Shown: positions 45,477 to 55,458, counted from the first letter of the stretch. The stretch is 64,000 nt of DNA from Thiorhodovibrio winogradskyi (GCF_036208045.1 NZ_CP121472.1:2863531-2927530); one strand, 5' to 3'. The notes: generated from the sequence alone by a model not told the origin. Numbers and translations: made by a program.

Positions 45477-46187
45477 GTGGCCGTCTATAGCCGCACATAT
45501 AAATTCGTCTATTTTCAAAACCCGCGCACCGGATCGACGATGCTCGAGACCGTTCTCATCAAGGAGCTTGGGGGCGAGTTAATACCGATTCCCAAGAATC
45601 ACGCAGAGAAGATGCGTTACAAACATTTAACGTATTTCGAGTTATTGGGAACGGGGGTTATAAGCCGACGCGAACTAGACTCCATGTTTCTATTCACTTC
45701 AGTTAGAAATCCCTACGACAAGGCCGTTTCTGATTGGCAAGGCGAGAAAAAATTCTACCAAAAGAGTAGGACGCCGGAGAAACGGCCTGAGAACGTTCTA
45801 GCGCACCGTACAACCAACCTGGAGGACTACCTTAAACTTGTCCTATTACTTCGGCTACCCTTACGGCTACGTTTTGCCATCTACAGATATCTTCCGGTGA
45901 TCGCTTTTAACTTTCTTGCGGCGCTATACGGGTTTGGCCGCCGGATGAACCGAAACTCATTTACCATCGACAAAATGAATCTTTATATTCGTAACAAAAA
46001 TATTGAATCTGACTTCCAGGAATTTTTATCAAAAATTGGGGTTAATCGGGTGGTGAAGTTACCAATAATTAACCGAACAGAAAATAGAACCCAAGACTAC
46101 GAGAGCTATCAGACAGTGAATACAAGGCGGTGGCTGCGAAAGATGTACAGCGACATCTTTGATAGATTCTATCCCGATTTGGAGTAA
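45477..46187 (+). CDS. Sulfotransferase family protein
   Basis: Protein of 236 residues starting at GTG 45477 (GGAGG 10 nt upstream). The PAPS 5'-phosphosulfate loop is 'NPRTGSTMLE' near residue 15 and the 3'-phosphate region 'FTSVRNPYDKAVSDW' near residue 80. It likely transfers sulfate from PAPS to a carbohydrate of the cell surface. First gene of a four-gene glycan modification cluster. Confidence 0.85.
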   Translation: MAVYSRTYKFVYFQNPRTGSTMLETVLIKELGGELIPIPKNHAEKMRYKHLTYFELLGTGVISRRELDSMFLFTSVRNPYDKAVSDWQGEKKFYQKSRTPEKRPENVLAHRTTNLEDYLKLVLLLRLPLRLRFAIYRYLPVIAFNFLAALYGFGRRMNRNSFTIDKMNLYIRNKNIESDFQEFLSKIGVNRVVKLPIINRTENRTQDYESYQTVNTRRWLRKMYSDIFDRFYPDLE

Positions 46188-46316
46188 CGTCAGTTTAATA
46201 GGATCGATCTTTTCTCAATTCTATCGGTCACCGTCAGAGGCGCAGGCGCTATGTTAGATTCACCAACATGGCGTCGCGCATCCAAACAAAGCCTAACGAC
46301 TTTTTGATCTCTAACA

Positions 46317-48137
46317 ATGTCAAATATAATTTCTTTGAACGGGTACTTTCACAGAAAATGCCCAGTAGAGTTAAAAAAAATGCTGCACAGGATGCTGCCC
46401 GAAACAGACCAAAATTTCGGCAAAGTCGCCCGCCTTCAATCCCTAGAAGAAAGCGGAGGAATCCTTGCCAGCACTTTCGCCTGGCGAAATCCGGAAACCT
46501 ACCATGCGGCTTCAGAACAGGCGAAGTGCAGCATTTTTATCCATGGCGAATTGTACGATCTAAAGCCGAAACTGATTCTTGAGGATTATATTAACCAGCG
46601 TCCTGCATTCTTGAATCATCTAGAAGCAGAAGGCGCTTTTGCCGGGCTGATTCATGACAGATTGAACAGCAAAGTGCATATCTTTGCGGATTTTTTTGGT
46701 TTAGAGAATATTTTCTATTACTACGATAATGACAAGTTCGCGCTATCCACAAACATTAAGAATATCAGCGCAATTCCAGGGATCGACCGAACCGTCGACA
46801 TGGAGACATTGGCCAGCTTTTGGAACTTCGGCTTCGCCATTAACCAGCAAACGCCATTCAAAGAAATTAAATTGCTACCACCAGGGACGCTTCTCAGCCT
46901 TGATCTGAAAAACTGGAAACTCGCTCACCACACGTATGCAAATTTGCTGGATCTCTTTCATTTTGGCGGAGATGATTCCCAAGACTTAGCAGAACCTGTA
47001 CGCCTTTTCCAACATGCGGTCAATATCAGAACTTCCGATTACGCCAGTACGCGCTTGGGTTTATCCTTGTCCGGCGGACTAGACTCACGGGCGATTCTAT
47101 CGGCTATCGGAGAGAAATCAGCCAAACTAACAACCTACACGCTGGGTCTCAAAAAATGCGCGGATGAGATACTGGCAGAAAAAATGGCTGCTATCTGCAA
47201 CACCAAGCATACTTTTGTACCCATCGACCAAACCGCGCTAGAGGATTTCGAATCCTTAGCCCAAACGCTGGTTTATCACTCGGACGGATTTTACCACCCC
47301 CATGAGTCAACCGAGCAAGTAGCCTTGAACTATTTGGCCTCGGACCCTTTCGATATCATGCTGAGAGGGCATGGCGGAGAAATCGCAAAATACAGTCTCG
47401 CTTATCCATTTCAATCGTTCCGCGGCATGGACGACCACTCTTCATCTGACATCTTTGACCATTTTTTTGAAAGAGCATCCTTGGCCCGACAGGATATTGA
47501 TTTCAAGAAGCTTTTTATTCACCCAGTCGCACAAGAGAGCCAGTTCCTCAGTTATAACGCCATGAGACACTCAATTGATCCCGTCATGAAAAGCGGCATC
47601 AGAAATTGCGATCTAGGCATCTACCTCTACATCGACCAATGGATACGCAGACAGGTCGTATCATCCCTCAGCCTCTTTCGAGACAAAGTCGGCATTCGGA
47701 TGCCTTATATGGATCGGAGATTCATCCGTTCTCTTTTGTCCCTTGATCCCAAACGACGCTATTCTGGTGAGTTTCAACGCCGCCTAGTTCATGATTTGTC
47801 GCCAGACCTGGAAAAGGTGCCGGATTCAAACACTGGCGCGCCCTTAAACGCGGGTAAAGTGGAGGTGTTCATGAAAGACAAGCTCCACTCGGTCCTGCGC
47901 AAAATGGGCATCAAAGGCCACCGTCATTACACCGAGTTTCAGGAGTGGCAAAGAAAACACTTCCGCGATGCGATACAGCAGATCCTTTTCAGCGAACGGT
48001 GTCTGGATCGAAACTATTATGACAAGAAGGCACTTGAAGGGATTTTTCAGCAGCATATTTCTGGAAAGAACAACTATTCGCACTTTTTCGGAACAGCGGT
48101 AGGAATAGAACTTTGGCATCGCCTGTTTGTGGATTAG
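46317..48137 (+). CDS. Asparagine synthetase-like protein without glutaminase Cys
   Basis: Protein of 606 residues. The N-terminal half keeps the Ntn/GATase-2 layout ('SIFIHGELYDLK', 'EGAFAGLIHDR', 'FFGLENIFYYYDNDKFALSTN') but begins MSNIISLNGYF, with no Cys at position 2. The synthetase half has PP-loop SLSGGLDS (250-257) and later 'RMPYMDRRFIRSLLSL'. ATP-dependent amide or amine ligation is expected; glutamine hydrolysis is not. It lies in a glycan cluster, so the substrate is probably a sugar acid or a small carrier-bound acid. Confidence 0.82.
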   Translation: MSNIISLNGYFHRKCPVELKKMLHRMLPETDQNFGKVARLQSLEESGGILASTFAWRNPETYHAASEQAKCSIFIHGELYDLKPKLILEDYINQRPAFLNHLEAEGAFAGLIHDRLNSKVHIFADFFGLENIFYYYDNDKFALSTNIKNISAIPGIDRTVDMETLASFWNFGFAINQQTPFKEIKLLPPGTLLSLDLKNWKLAHHTYANLLDLFHFGGDDSQDLAEPVRLFQHAVNIRTSDYASTRLGLSLSGGLDSRAILSAIGEKSAKLTTYTLGLKKCADEILAEKMAAICNTKHTFVPIDQTALEDFESLAQTLVYHSDGFYHPHESTEQVALNYLASDPFDIMLRGHGGEIAKYSLAYPFQSFRGMDDHSSSDIFDHFFERASLARQDIDFKKLFIHPVAQESQFLSYNAMRHSIDPVMKSGIRNCDLGIYLYIDQWIRRQVVSSLSLFRDKVGIRMPYMDRRFIRSLLSLDPKRRYSGEFQRRLVHDLSPDLEKVPDSNTGAPLNAGKVEVFMKDKLHSVLRKMGIKGHRHYTEFQEWQRKHFRDAIQQILFSERCLDRNYYDKKALEGIFQQHISGKNNYSHFFGTAVGIELWHRLFVD

Positions 48138-48159
48138 CGCCTAAAGGACTGAGAAACTA

Positions 48160-49414
48160 TTGACTTCTGCAAGTAAGAAAGCGAGCAGATCCCCTCTGCA
48201 GCAATCTCATCGCCCCCAATTATGGAGTGATAAAGGGGGTATATTACGCACCTCGCACTTGGAGTTCGGAAACATGATCGCTAAACTGCGAGAACTCTGG
48301 CAAGAGCGCAGACTGCCCTGGAGACTGACCCACCGAGGTGGGGTGATCAATACTTGCCTACTTGCTCCTTTACGGCAAACCTGGTTTCACCTCCGCCTGC
48401 TTATGGTCCCCAATCAGCCGGATGTCACCGTGGTCATTCCCGTGCGGAACCGAATCGACATCCGCATCCGCAATTGCCTACAGAGCCTGCGCGGGCAAGA
48501 CTACCCGGCCGAGAAGATCCATATCCTCATTGTCGAGTATGGCTCGGACGAGGGCGCCGATATCCCTTATCTTCTCTCCCTTTGTAAACAGTACGGTGCC
48601 AAATGCCATCGTACAGGTCCTCAGCAAAAGTGGTGTAAAAGCCACGCGATCAATATCGGACTTCGGCAGATTGAATCAAATATTGTGATGCTGAGCGACA
48701 ATGACTATGTTTACAGTTCTGACTACATCAGGCAGGCTATCGACATTCTTGTCAATAACCGCCTTTCTGTGGTCTATGGCCCCACTCTGGATATGCCCGA
48801 AAACTGCAAAGAACAACTCCAAACCGAGCAGATAGACCTGAACCAGAAAATGCCGGAATGGAAAGCGGCCAGCACCCCGCGCACCAATGGACTGTATCAT
48901 CCGGGGAACCTAACAACATTCTCGCTGTACCTAAGCTACATTCGGGGAATGGATGAAAACCTATTCGGATGGGGGGGGGGAAGACAATGATATTCAGGAG
49001 AGACTGTACAGGCTAGGAACCAAAATGCAGACTCTGAGTGGCCTGTCTTACTATCTTCATCAATGGCACCCAAGGGGCGAGTCATTGAGTCGAGAAGAAG
49101 TAACGCGGTATTTTCAGGAGAATTGGAACTATATCAAGCGCACTCGGTCTATTCGCCGCAATCCGCTTGGCTGGGGCATGCAAAAGCCTTTGCCCACGCG
49201 CAATCTGTACGCCAAATGCATTACTTGGCCCGATGACGCGTCTTGCGAATCTGGTTTCGCTTTGCGCTTACCCCCCACTAGCGATTGCCCGGCGACATCG
49301 GAAATTCATGACGCTGGCGATTCTTATGGAGAAGGAGCCGCATCAATCCTAACGAAAAGGCTGCGTATCAGATCAACAAGCGGAGGATTTCCGCCTGATC
49401 GATATTCACAGTAA
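48160..49414 (+). CDS. GT2/GT7C-type glycosyltransferase, split at a G10 tract
   Basis: 'DVTVVIPVRNRIDIRIRNCL' and 'IVMLSDNDYVYSSDYI' mark a GT-A domain; the C-terminal galactosyltransferase-like motif would be 'FGWGGEDNDIQERL'. At 48971-48980 there are ten G; nine would keep the frame (FGWGGEDND), ten give an early stop at 48990. The rest continues in frame to 49414 ('LYRLGTKMQTLSGLSYYLHQW'). Either a phase-variable gene in the OFF state or a homopolymer error. It starts with ATG or a nearby codon after the AsnB-like gene, same direction. Confidence 0.78.
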
Positions 49415-49475
49415 TTAAGGTTGGCAAATTTATACACCCTGAGCAGTGCCAGTCAGCCGACAACGAGGTTGCGAC

Positions 49476-50243
49476 ATGATCTTTCTTTCGATCACAGTTA
49501 CTCTAGGTTGTCTTTTGATAACCTCCATCACGATTTTAACCCTGCACAAAGTCAGAAAAGTCCATCTTGCCTTGTTCTCTCTGAGCGAAAAAATGATCGC
49601 AGTTGAACGAGAGACGAAATGGCTATATCAACAACTCCAGTCGATCTATTCGCTTGAAAAGCTTTTGAATTGCGCAAAGCCACTTCCCACTCTTAGGGGT
49701 TGGGCTGCTTCTCCAGATTTTTTGCTCGGTATTGCACAGCACGTTTTAAGAGAGAAGCCGCAAATTGTGCTGGAATGCAGCTCCGGAAGCTCGACAATAG
49801 TTTTAGCTAGATCAATGCAACTAAATGGTAGAGGCCATGTATATAGCCTAGAACATGACTCTCGCTATAGTGAACGTACGCGAGTAGAACTGGCGGACCA
49901 AGGTTTGAGCGATTGGGGGACAGTCATTGATGCGCCTCTTCAGAAGCTGCACGACTTGGAAGGGCACATCTGGTACGCGCTAGACCAGTTGCCAAAAGAT
50001 ATTAAGTTTGACATGCTTGTCATAGACGGTCCGCCGAAAGACACTTGTCCCCTTGCTCGCTATCCAGCCTTGCCGGCTTTACTTAGTCGTCTATCAGCCG
50101 GCGCAAGTATTTTTCTCGACGATGCATCACGTGAAGACGAAAAAAAGATCGCTCAGCGTTGGGCGATCGAGTTTCCCTCGCTAAGGCAGGAACAACTTCA
50201 TTACGAGAAAGGTTGTTTAAAACTAACCCTCCCGGAGAATTAG
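49476..50243 (+). CDS. Membrane-anchored class I methyltransferase (Methyltransf_24-like)
   Basis: From ATG 49476 the product has 255 residues: an N-terminal membrane helix ('MIFLSITVTLGCLLITSITI'), a coiled-coil stalk, then a SAM-binding motif 'VLECSSGSSTIVLARSM' and 'GHVYSLEHDSRYSERTR', ending 'DMLVIDGPPKDTCPLARYP', the 'IDGPP' pattern of TylF/Methyltransf_24. The substrate is probably a surface glycan. An earlier ATG at 49446 is less likely. Confidence 0.78.
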   Translation: MIFLSITVTLGCLLITSITILTLHKVRKVHLALFSLSEKMIAVERETKWLYQQLQSIYSLEKLLNCAKPLPTLRGWAASPDFLLGIAQHVLREKPQIVLECSSGSSTIVLARSMQLNGRGHVYSLEHDSRYSERTRVELADQGLSDWGTVIDAPLQKLHDLEGHIWYALDQLPKDIKFDMLVIDGPPKDTCPLARYPALPALLSRLSAGASIFLDDASREDEKKIAQRWAIEFPSLRQEQLHYEKGCLKLTLPEN

Positions 50244-50968
50244 CTATACCCGGCTGGGTATCGGGAACGGCGGCATCCTAGGTTAATTCATTTTAGCGTT
50301 GATGCACTGCTACGGATGTATCCTGCCGATCGCCCACACCGACGCTGGACTAGGGGCTCCCACCCGCCGCCCGCAGGCAGGTAGGCATGTACCAACTTCC
50401 GTAGGCAAGGCAGAAATCACAGGCGTAGAATGATCCGGGCAGCCATTTTAAGGTGACGAAATTCGTCTGACTGCAAGCCCCTGATTTTTCGTCAAGGTGC
50501 TTGCGTTGGATCGTATGGTTCTGTGACCGCCTGATTCACCTGTAATGGTAACTAGCTGATCTTGAGTATTGTTTTTATGCACCTTAAAGGGGCTGGTTGA
50601 TCCAAGCAACCATTCCGTTGAACCGCTAACGCCTGAAAGGGCCGACGATGTTGCGACCGCAGCCGGTCGAGAGTTAAGAAGTGACACCTTTTGAAACGTT
50701 GCTTGGGGTATCCTGACACTGAGGGTTGGGCATGCTGACACTCAATATCCAAACGCTCATCGACGATGCTAAGTGCGTCGCGAAAGTGCGCGGTTACGCT
50801 ATCAGGATATTGATAATCATCAGTTAAACAGGTAAGCAAATCGCCTCATGTCTCGATGCCTGAGATGCCGATGTCGCCGACATTGTTAATAACCGCCTTT
50901 GTCGTCCTGGTGACAGGGCTTCTACACACTAGACCAATTTTAAGCTACTTGTTAAGTTATATGAGTTA
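50244..50968. other. Non-coding region with an IS-end-like repeat
   Basis: Short frames only, none with recognisable motifs. GTTTTTATGCACCTTAAAGG at 50571-50590, continuing GGCTGGTTGATC, is the inverted counterpart of 32750-32778. Probably the remnant of a lost element. Confidence 0.4.
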
Positions 50969-51323
50969 TTAGCCGCTCGACTTATTATAAGAAACATTAA
51001 ACTCTTTGACTGCCGCACTAATATCACCTTCTGCATTAATTAAAGCCCAAAACTCCTTGAAATGCTCTTTTGCTTCTTCAATCTTAAAATTCATTTTTTT
51101 TGATTTATCTTTTAGGAATAGAGCTATGTTACTGTTTACAGTATCACAGTAATCTAAAGACACTGAAAGCGGATCTGACTTTTCCGAGAGACCGATTATA
51201 ATGCCTGACCCTCTATAAGCTTTAATTATTCCGCCCGAGTATCTTTTTGTAAAGCTGACCGCAGTATCTCGAGTATTTCTCGTTAGATGGACATAAATTG
51301 CATTATCTCCATACTCAGAATCT
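50969..51323 (-). pseudogene. Sulfotransferase-like C-terminal fragment
   Basis: An open minus-strand frame runs from the IS end at 51324 down to the stop at 50969 (about 117 codons): 'NAIYVHLTRNTRDTAVSF', 'KAYRGSGIIIGLSEKSD', 'DYCDTVNSNIALFLKDK'. 'HLTRN..DTA.SF' fits the 3'-phosphate-binding region of sulfotransferases. No N-terminal half precedes it. GC is low. The only partner on the same strand is the N-terminal fragment beyond the two IS elements (55105-55458). Confidence 0.55.
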
Positions 51324-53200
51324 GGCCTTGATCATCGCTCGGTCCAAAACTGAGTATTCCGGTAGGCGATCAACCACGCTGAAGTCGTGGCAGGAGCGCC
51401 GGGTGGGCGTACCCTTGGAAGTGCAAACTGACCGAGGGAAAAGCCGATGCCCGATGCCCCTACCACTGTTGACTCTAGTGCAGAACGACGCCCCACGCCA
51501 ATCCATGATCGCCTGGATCGCGCCAACCGTCGTCAGGCGGTGGCGCAAGCGCAGCAGGCTTGGCAGAGCCAACGCGCAGCAGCGGCCAGCGCCGGCGTCG
51601 CGCGCGGTACGCTGCGGCACTGGAACACGCCTGCCGAGACATCGCTCGCCGCACCGGCGGGACTGGCGGTCTTCTGTGAGACACCCGAGGGCGTCGAGTG
51701 GCTGCGCCGGGTGCAGATGGCCGCACACTGGAGCATCAGCGAACAGGGCGGCGCGGGCGTGCGCGTGGTCTGCCAGTTTCTCGAGCGCAGTGGACTGTCG
51801 GCGTTCATCGCTGCCTCCTACGGCACGCAGCAGGCGTTCCAGGCCGAGCTGGAGCGGCAGATCGTCAGCGAAGCCAGCGACCTGAGCGAGACGCTGGCCA
51901 AGACCATGCCGCATCGCACCCTCAGCGTCGCCGAAGACGAGACCTGGCAGGACGGCATGCGCTTGGTGGCGATTGAACCGGTCTCGAACTTCATCCTCCT
52001 TGAGCAGGCGAGCGCGGCGCGCTCGGCGGCGGCCTGGAGCCAGGCGCTGAAGTGTGGGCTGGCGGGGTTCAAGGTCACCGTGGTGCAAGGCATCAGCGAT
52101 GAGGCCAAGGGACTGTTGGCCCATGTTGAGCGCGACCAGGGTGCCCATCATTCGACCGACCTGTTCCATCTCCAGCATGAGGTGAGCAAGGCGATGAGCC
52201 TGGCGTTGGGGCGCGCTGAACAGCGAGCCGAGACCGACGAGACGATGGCCAAGGCGCATTGGCAGGCGCACTGCGCGGCCGAGCAGACTTATCATCGCCA
52301 GCACCATGGCCCAGGGCGCCCGCCCGCGTTGGCTGTGCGCATCGATCGCGCGCTTGAGGCCTACGTTCAAGCCAGCCTCGCGCGCGAGCGCGCTCAGGCG
52401 CAGCGCGCGGAGTCCAAAGCCCTGATCGGCGCTTTTAGCGCGGTGGATCATCCCTATGAACTCGAGCAGGGACAGGCGCAAACGCCCGCGCAGCTGCAGA
52501 CGAATTTGGCGGGGCTGTTTGCACGCTTGGAGGCGCTCGCCGAGGAGGTGGACCTCTCCGAGCGCCTGTGTGCGCATCTGGCCAAGGCGAAGCGCTTGAC
52601 GAACAGCCTGGTCGCCACCCTGGCGTTCTTCTTCATGACGGTCAACACGCGGGTTCAGGCGCTGGACCTCGCGCCGGCGATTGAGCAGGCGATGCTCAAC
52701 GATTTGATCCCGGCGCTCTATCTAGAGCGCGCAGCCGCGCGTAGTTCCCGCGCTGAGCAGCGCCATCGGCTGCTGGCACTAAGTGCCGAGCGCCTCGCCC
52801 CACTGCAGCAGCCTGCGCACCCGATCCAGTCGCTGGATGAGGAGACCCGTCGGTACCTGGAGCAGGTCGCTGGGGACTGTGCCGATCTGTTTCAGCGCAG
52901 CAGCTCCTGTGTCGAGGGCCGCAACGGCGTTCTCGCGCTCTATCAGCATGGCCATCATCGTCTGAGCCCGCGGAAGCAGCAAGTGCTCACGGCTCTGCAC
53001 AACTTCTCGATCAGGCGTCCCGATGGCACGACCGCCGCCGAGCGCTTCTTCGCTCAACCCCATCCCTCGCTGTTCGAGCAGGTGCTCGAGCGCATGCCTT
53101 GGCCGGCTCGACCGGCGCGACGACGACCGCGGCCAGCGAAGCCGCCCCACCTCACACTTGTCGCGGCTTAACAACAGTGGACCAGGCGATGATCAAGGCC
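51324..53200 (+). mobile_element. DUF6399-type insertion sequence A
   Basis: 1,877 bp with inverted ends GGCCTTGATCATCGCTCGGT(CCA) and TGGACCAGGCGATGATCAAG(GCC). One transposase-like gene inside. It is separated from element B by only 8 bp (CCCAAAGG). Confidence 0.8.
51447..53171 (+). CDS. DUF6399-like putative DDE transposase A
   Basis: Protein of 574 residues with an N-terminal HTH ('SAGVARGTLRHWN'), an acidic 'SVAEDETWQDGMRLVAIEP', a second block 'VVQGISDEAKGLL...HHSTDLFHLQHEVSKA', long coiled coils, and a final 'SSSCVEGRNGVLALYQHGHHRLS'. Acidic residues in the three blocks are placed like a DDE set. The element's inverted ends support transposase function. It shares order and motifs with protein B but is clearly diverged. 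Confidence 0.75.
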   Translation: MPDAPTTVDSSAERRPTPIHDRLDRANRRQAVAQAQQAWQSQRAAAASAGVARGTLRHWNTPAETSLAAPAGLAVFCETPEGVEWLRRVQMAAHWSISEQGGAGVRVVCQFLERSGLSAFIAASYGTQQAFQAELERQIVSEASDLSETLAKTMPHRTLSVAEDETWQDGMRLVAIEPVSNFILLEQASAARSAAAWSQALKCGLAGFKVTVVQGISDEAKGLLAHVERDQGAHHSTDLFHLQHEVSKAMSLALGRAEQRAETDETMAKAHWQAHCAAEQTYHRQHHGPGRPPALAVRIDRALEAYVQASLARERAQAQRAESKALIGAFSAVDHPYELEQGQAQTPAQLQTNLAGLFARLEALAEEVDLSERLCAHLAKAKRLTNSLVATLAFFFMTVNTRVQALDLAPAIEQAMLNDLIPALYLERAAARSSRAEQRHRLLALSAERLAPLQQPAHPIQSLDEETRRYLEQVAGDCADLFQRSSSCVEGRNGVLALYQHGHHRLSPRKQQVLTALHNFSIRRPDGTTAAERFFAQPHPSLFEQVLERMPWPARPARRRPRPAKPPHLTLVAA

Positions 53201-53208
53201 CCCAAAGG

Positions 53209-55104
53209 GGCCTTGATCATAACTCCGTCCAAAACCCAGCACAGCGCTGCGAGATGGCCCAGAAGGGGGATGGCAGAACCCCCGAAATCTCTTACCCTTG
53301 GAAGTGCAAGCTCACCGAGGGTCGAGAGAGATGGTCGAAGGCTCTGCCACTGATGACTTTAGCCCAGTCCCGACGGCTTCGCCAGAGGCGCCGCGATGAA
53401 GCCCGCGACGCGTCTGGAGCGGGCGCAAACGCTCGCGGCTCTGGCCAGCGCGCGTGCCGCCGGTCAGAGCGAACGCCAAGCAGCGGCCGCGATCGGCTGC
53501 CCACGCAGTACCTTGCGCGACTGGTCACAGTCGGCACTGGCGCTCGGCGATGCGCCGGCGGCGTTGGCCGCGTTCATCGCCACCGAAGCCGGTGTGCACT
53601 GGCTGCACCGGTTGGTCCTGGCGATCCAGTTTGTCATCACCCTGCGTGCCGGTGGTGGCGTGCGCTTGGTCAGTGAGGTCTTGGAGCTGAGCGGCTTATC
53701 GGCCTTCGTGGGCAGTTCCTACGGCAGTCAGCAGGCGTTGAATGCCGCGCTGGAGCAGGCGCTGGTCGACATCGCCGCCGAGCAGCGCCAAGCGCTGGCC
53801 ACCGGCATGCTTCCACGGCAGATCAGCGTCTGCGAAGACGAGACCTTCCATCCGGCGATCTGCTTGGTGGCGCTCGAGCCGGTGTCGAACTTTATCCTGC
53901 TCGAGCAGTATGCTGAGGATCGCACCGCCGCGACCTGGACCCAGGCGTTGGCCGCGGCCTGCGCGGGCTTGCCGGTCACCGTCGTGCAGGGCACCTCGGA
54001 TGAGGCCACGGCGCTGCGCCGGCACATCGAGCGCGATCATCAGGCGCATCATTCCCCGGACCTGTTCCATCTGCAGCACGAGGTGGCCAAGGCCACCGGG
54101 CTGTCACTGGCGCGGGCAGTGCGCGAGGCCGACGCCGAGGTGGCAGGCTCTGAGGCAGCGCTGCAAGCCGAGCGTGAGGCCGAACAGGCGTACCACCAGC
54201 AGCGCCATGGCCCGGGGCGTCCGCCGGCCTTTGCTCAGCGCATCCAGGCCGCCCTGCAGCGTTGGGCGCGCGCGTCATGCGAGCGCGATCAGGCACAGGC
54301 GCGTCAGCAGGAGGCCAAGACGTTGATCCGCGCCCTCGGTGAGGCCTATCACCCGTTTGATCTGGAGCACGCTGAGGCGCAACTGCCTGAGCGCTTGGCA
54401 GAACGCCTCAGCGCGATCTGGCAACGCTTGGAGGCCCTCGCCGACGCGGCCGACCTGCCGGCGCGCGCTCGCGCCCACCTCGCGAAGGCCCAGCGTTTGA
54501 ACACCGCCCTGCTGGCAACGATCGCCTTCTTCTTCGCCAGCGTGCAGCAGCGTGTCGAGACACTCAACCTGGCACCTGGCATTGAGGCCGCCGTGCTCGA
54601 GCAACTCATCCCGGCGATCTATCTTGAGCGGGTCGCTACGCGCTGCTCGGGAGCTGAGCAACGGCAACACCTTAAGGAACTGAGCGCGCAGAGGCTCGCA
54701 CCGCTGCGCGCGTCGGATCACCCGATCCAAGCCCTGGAGGCGAGCCAGCGCATGGAGATTGAGCAGGTCGCCAGCGACTGCGCCGACCTGTTCCAGCGCT
54801 CGAGTTCCACTGTGGAGGGGCGCAACGGTCAGCTCTCACTCTTCCACCATGGTTGCCATCGGCTGAGCTCACGCAAGCTCGCTGCGCTGCTGACCGCCGT
54901 ACACAACTTTTACATCCGCCGTGCGGATCAGACCACCGCCGCTGAGCGCTTCTTTGGCCAAGCGCCGCCGTCGTTGTTCGAGCAGCTGCTTGAGCGGGTG
55001 CCTCTGCCGCCACGACCACGCAGACGACGACCACGCGCGCCGAAGGTCTCCTACCTCGCGCCGATGGCCGCCTGAGCGGGGTGGACGAGGTTATGATCAA
55101 GGCC
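53209..55104 (+). mobile_element. DUF6399-type insertion sequence B
   Basis: 1,896 bp with inverted ends GGCCTTGATCATAACTCCGT(CC) and GGACGAGGTTATGATCAAGG(CC). It lies directly after element A, same orientation. The right end abuts a truncated sulfotransferase gene. Confidence 0.82.
53396..55075 (+). CDS. DUF6399-like putative DDE transposase B
   Basis: Protein of 559 residues, same layout as protein A: 'SVCEDETFHPAICLVALEP', 'VVQGTSDEATALRRHIERD', 'HHSPDLFHLQHEVAKATGL', coiled coils, 'SSSTVEGRNGQLSLFHHGCHRLS', and a Pro/Arg-rich tail. The two proteins are similar mainly at these blocks. Complete frame, possibly active. Confidence 0.77.
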   Translation: MKPATRLERAQTLAALASARAAGQSERQAAAAIGCPRSTLRDWSQSALALGDAPAALAAFIATEAGVHWLHRLVLAIQFVITLRAGGGVRLVSEVLELSGLSAFVGSSYGSQQALNAALEQALVDIAAEQRQALATGMLPRQISVCEDETFHPAICLVALEPVSNFILLEQYAEDRTAATWTQALAAACAGLPVTVVQGTSDEATALRRHIERDHQAHHSPDLFHLQHEVAKATGLSLARAVREADAEVAGSEAALQAEREAEQAYHQQRHGPGRPPAFAQRIQAALQRWARASCERDQAQARQQEAKTLIRALGEAYHPFDLEHAEAQLPERLAERLSAIWQRLEALADAADLPARARAHLAKAQRLNTALLATIAFFFASVQQRVETLNLAPGIEAAVLEQLIPAIYLERVATRCSGAEQRQHLKELSAQRLAPLRASDHPIQALEASQRMEIEQVASDCADLFQRSSSTVEGRNGQLSLFHHGCHRLSSRKLAALLTAVHNFYIRRADQTTAAERFFGQAPPSLFEQLLERVPLPPRPRRRRPRAPKVSYLAPMAA

Positions 55105-55458
55105 CTCCCAAATGTTGCTGATCCCCCAAGGGCGAGGCGTCGTCAGTAATAGATACCGCGTCGAAGACGCTCCTTGAGCAAAAAAATCGATCAAGCACTC
55201 CCCCAGCATCTTCAGCAAGCGCTGTTGCTGTGGTTTCTGGTCTTCTGGACCTCGTCCCCAGTGTTTGCAGGCGGACTTGGAGTATTCGATCAGGTGGTCG
55301 GAATAGGCGGCCCCATAGTCCTCGAGCGAAAACCCCTGTGAAACCGTTTCGTGCCCGAGTAACAGCGACTTGAAGAACTTCGTCCCCGACCGGTTCATCG
55401 GAGCGACAAGGAAACATGGATTGCTTTTCATTTGGCGCATTCCAATTTTTTTTGCCAC
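55105..55458 (-). pseudogene. Sulfotransferase N-terminal fragment
   Basis: 115 codons from ATG 55458 (or ATG 55431): 'CFLVAPMNRSGTKFFKSLLL' contains the PAPS-binding loop RSGTKFF, then 'RYLLLTTPRPWGISNIWEG'. The coding region ends at the end of IS element B; the open frame runs a few codons into the IS. It is the candidate 5' part of the fragment at 50969-51323. Confidence 0.7.

Noticed and set aside
51315-52577. Antisense open frame of 420 codons in IS element A
   Set aside because: Shadow of the DUF6399-type gene in high-GC DNA.
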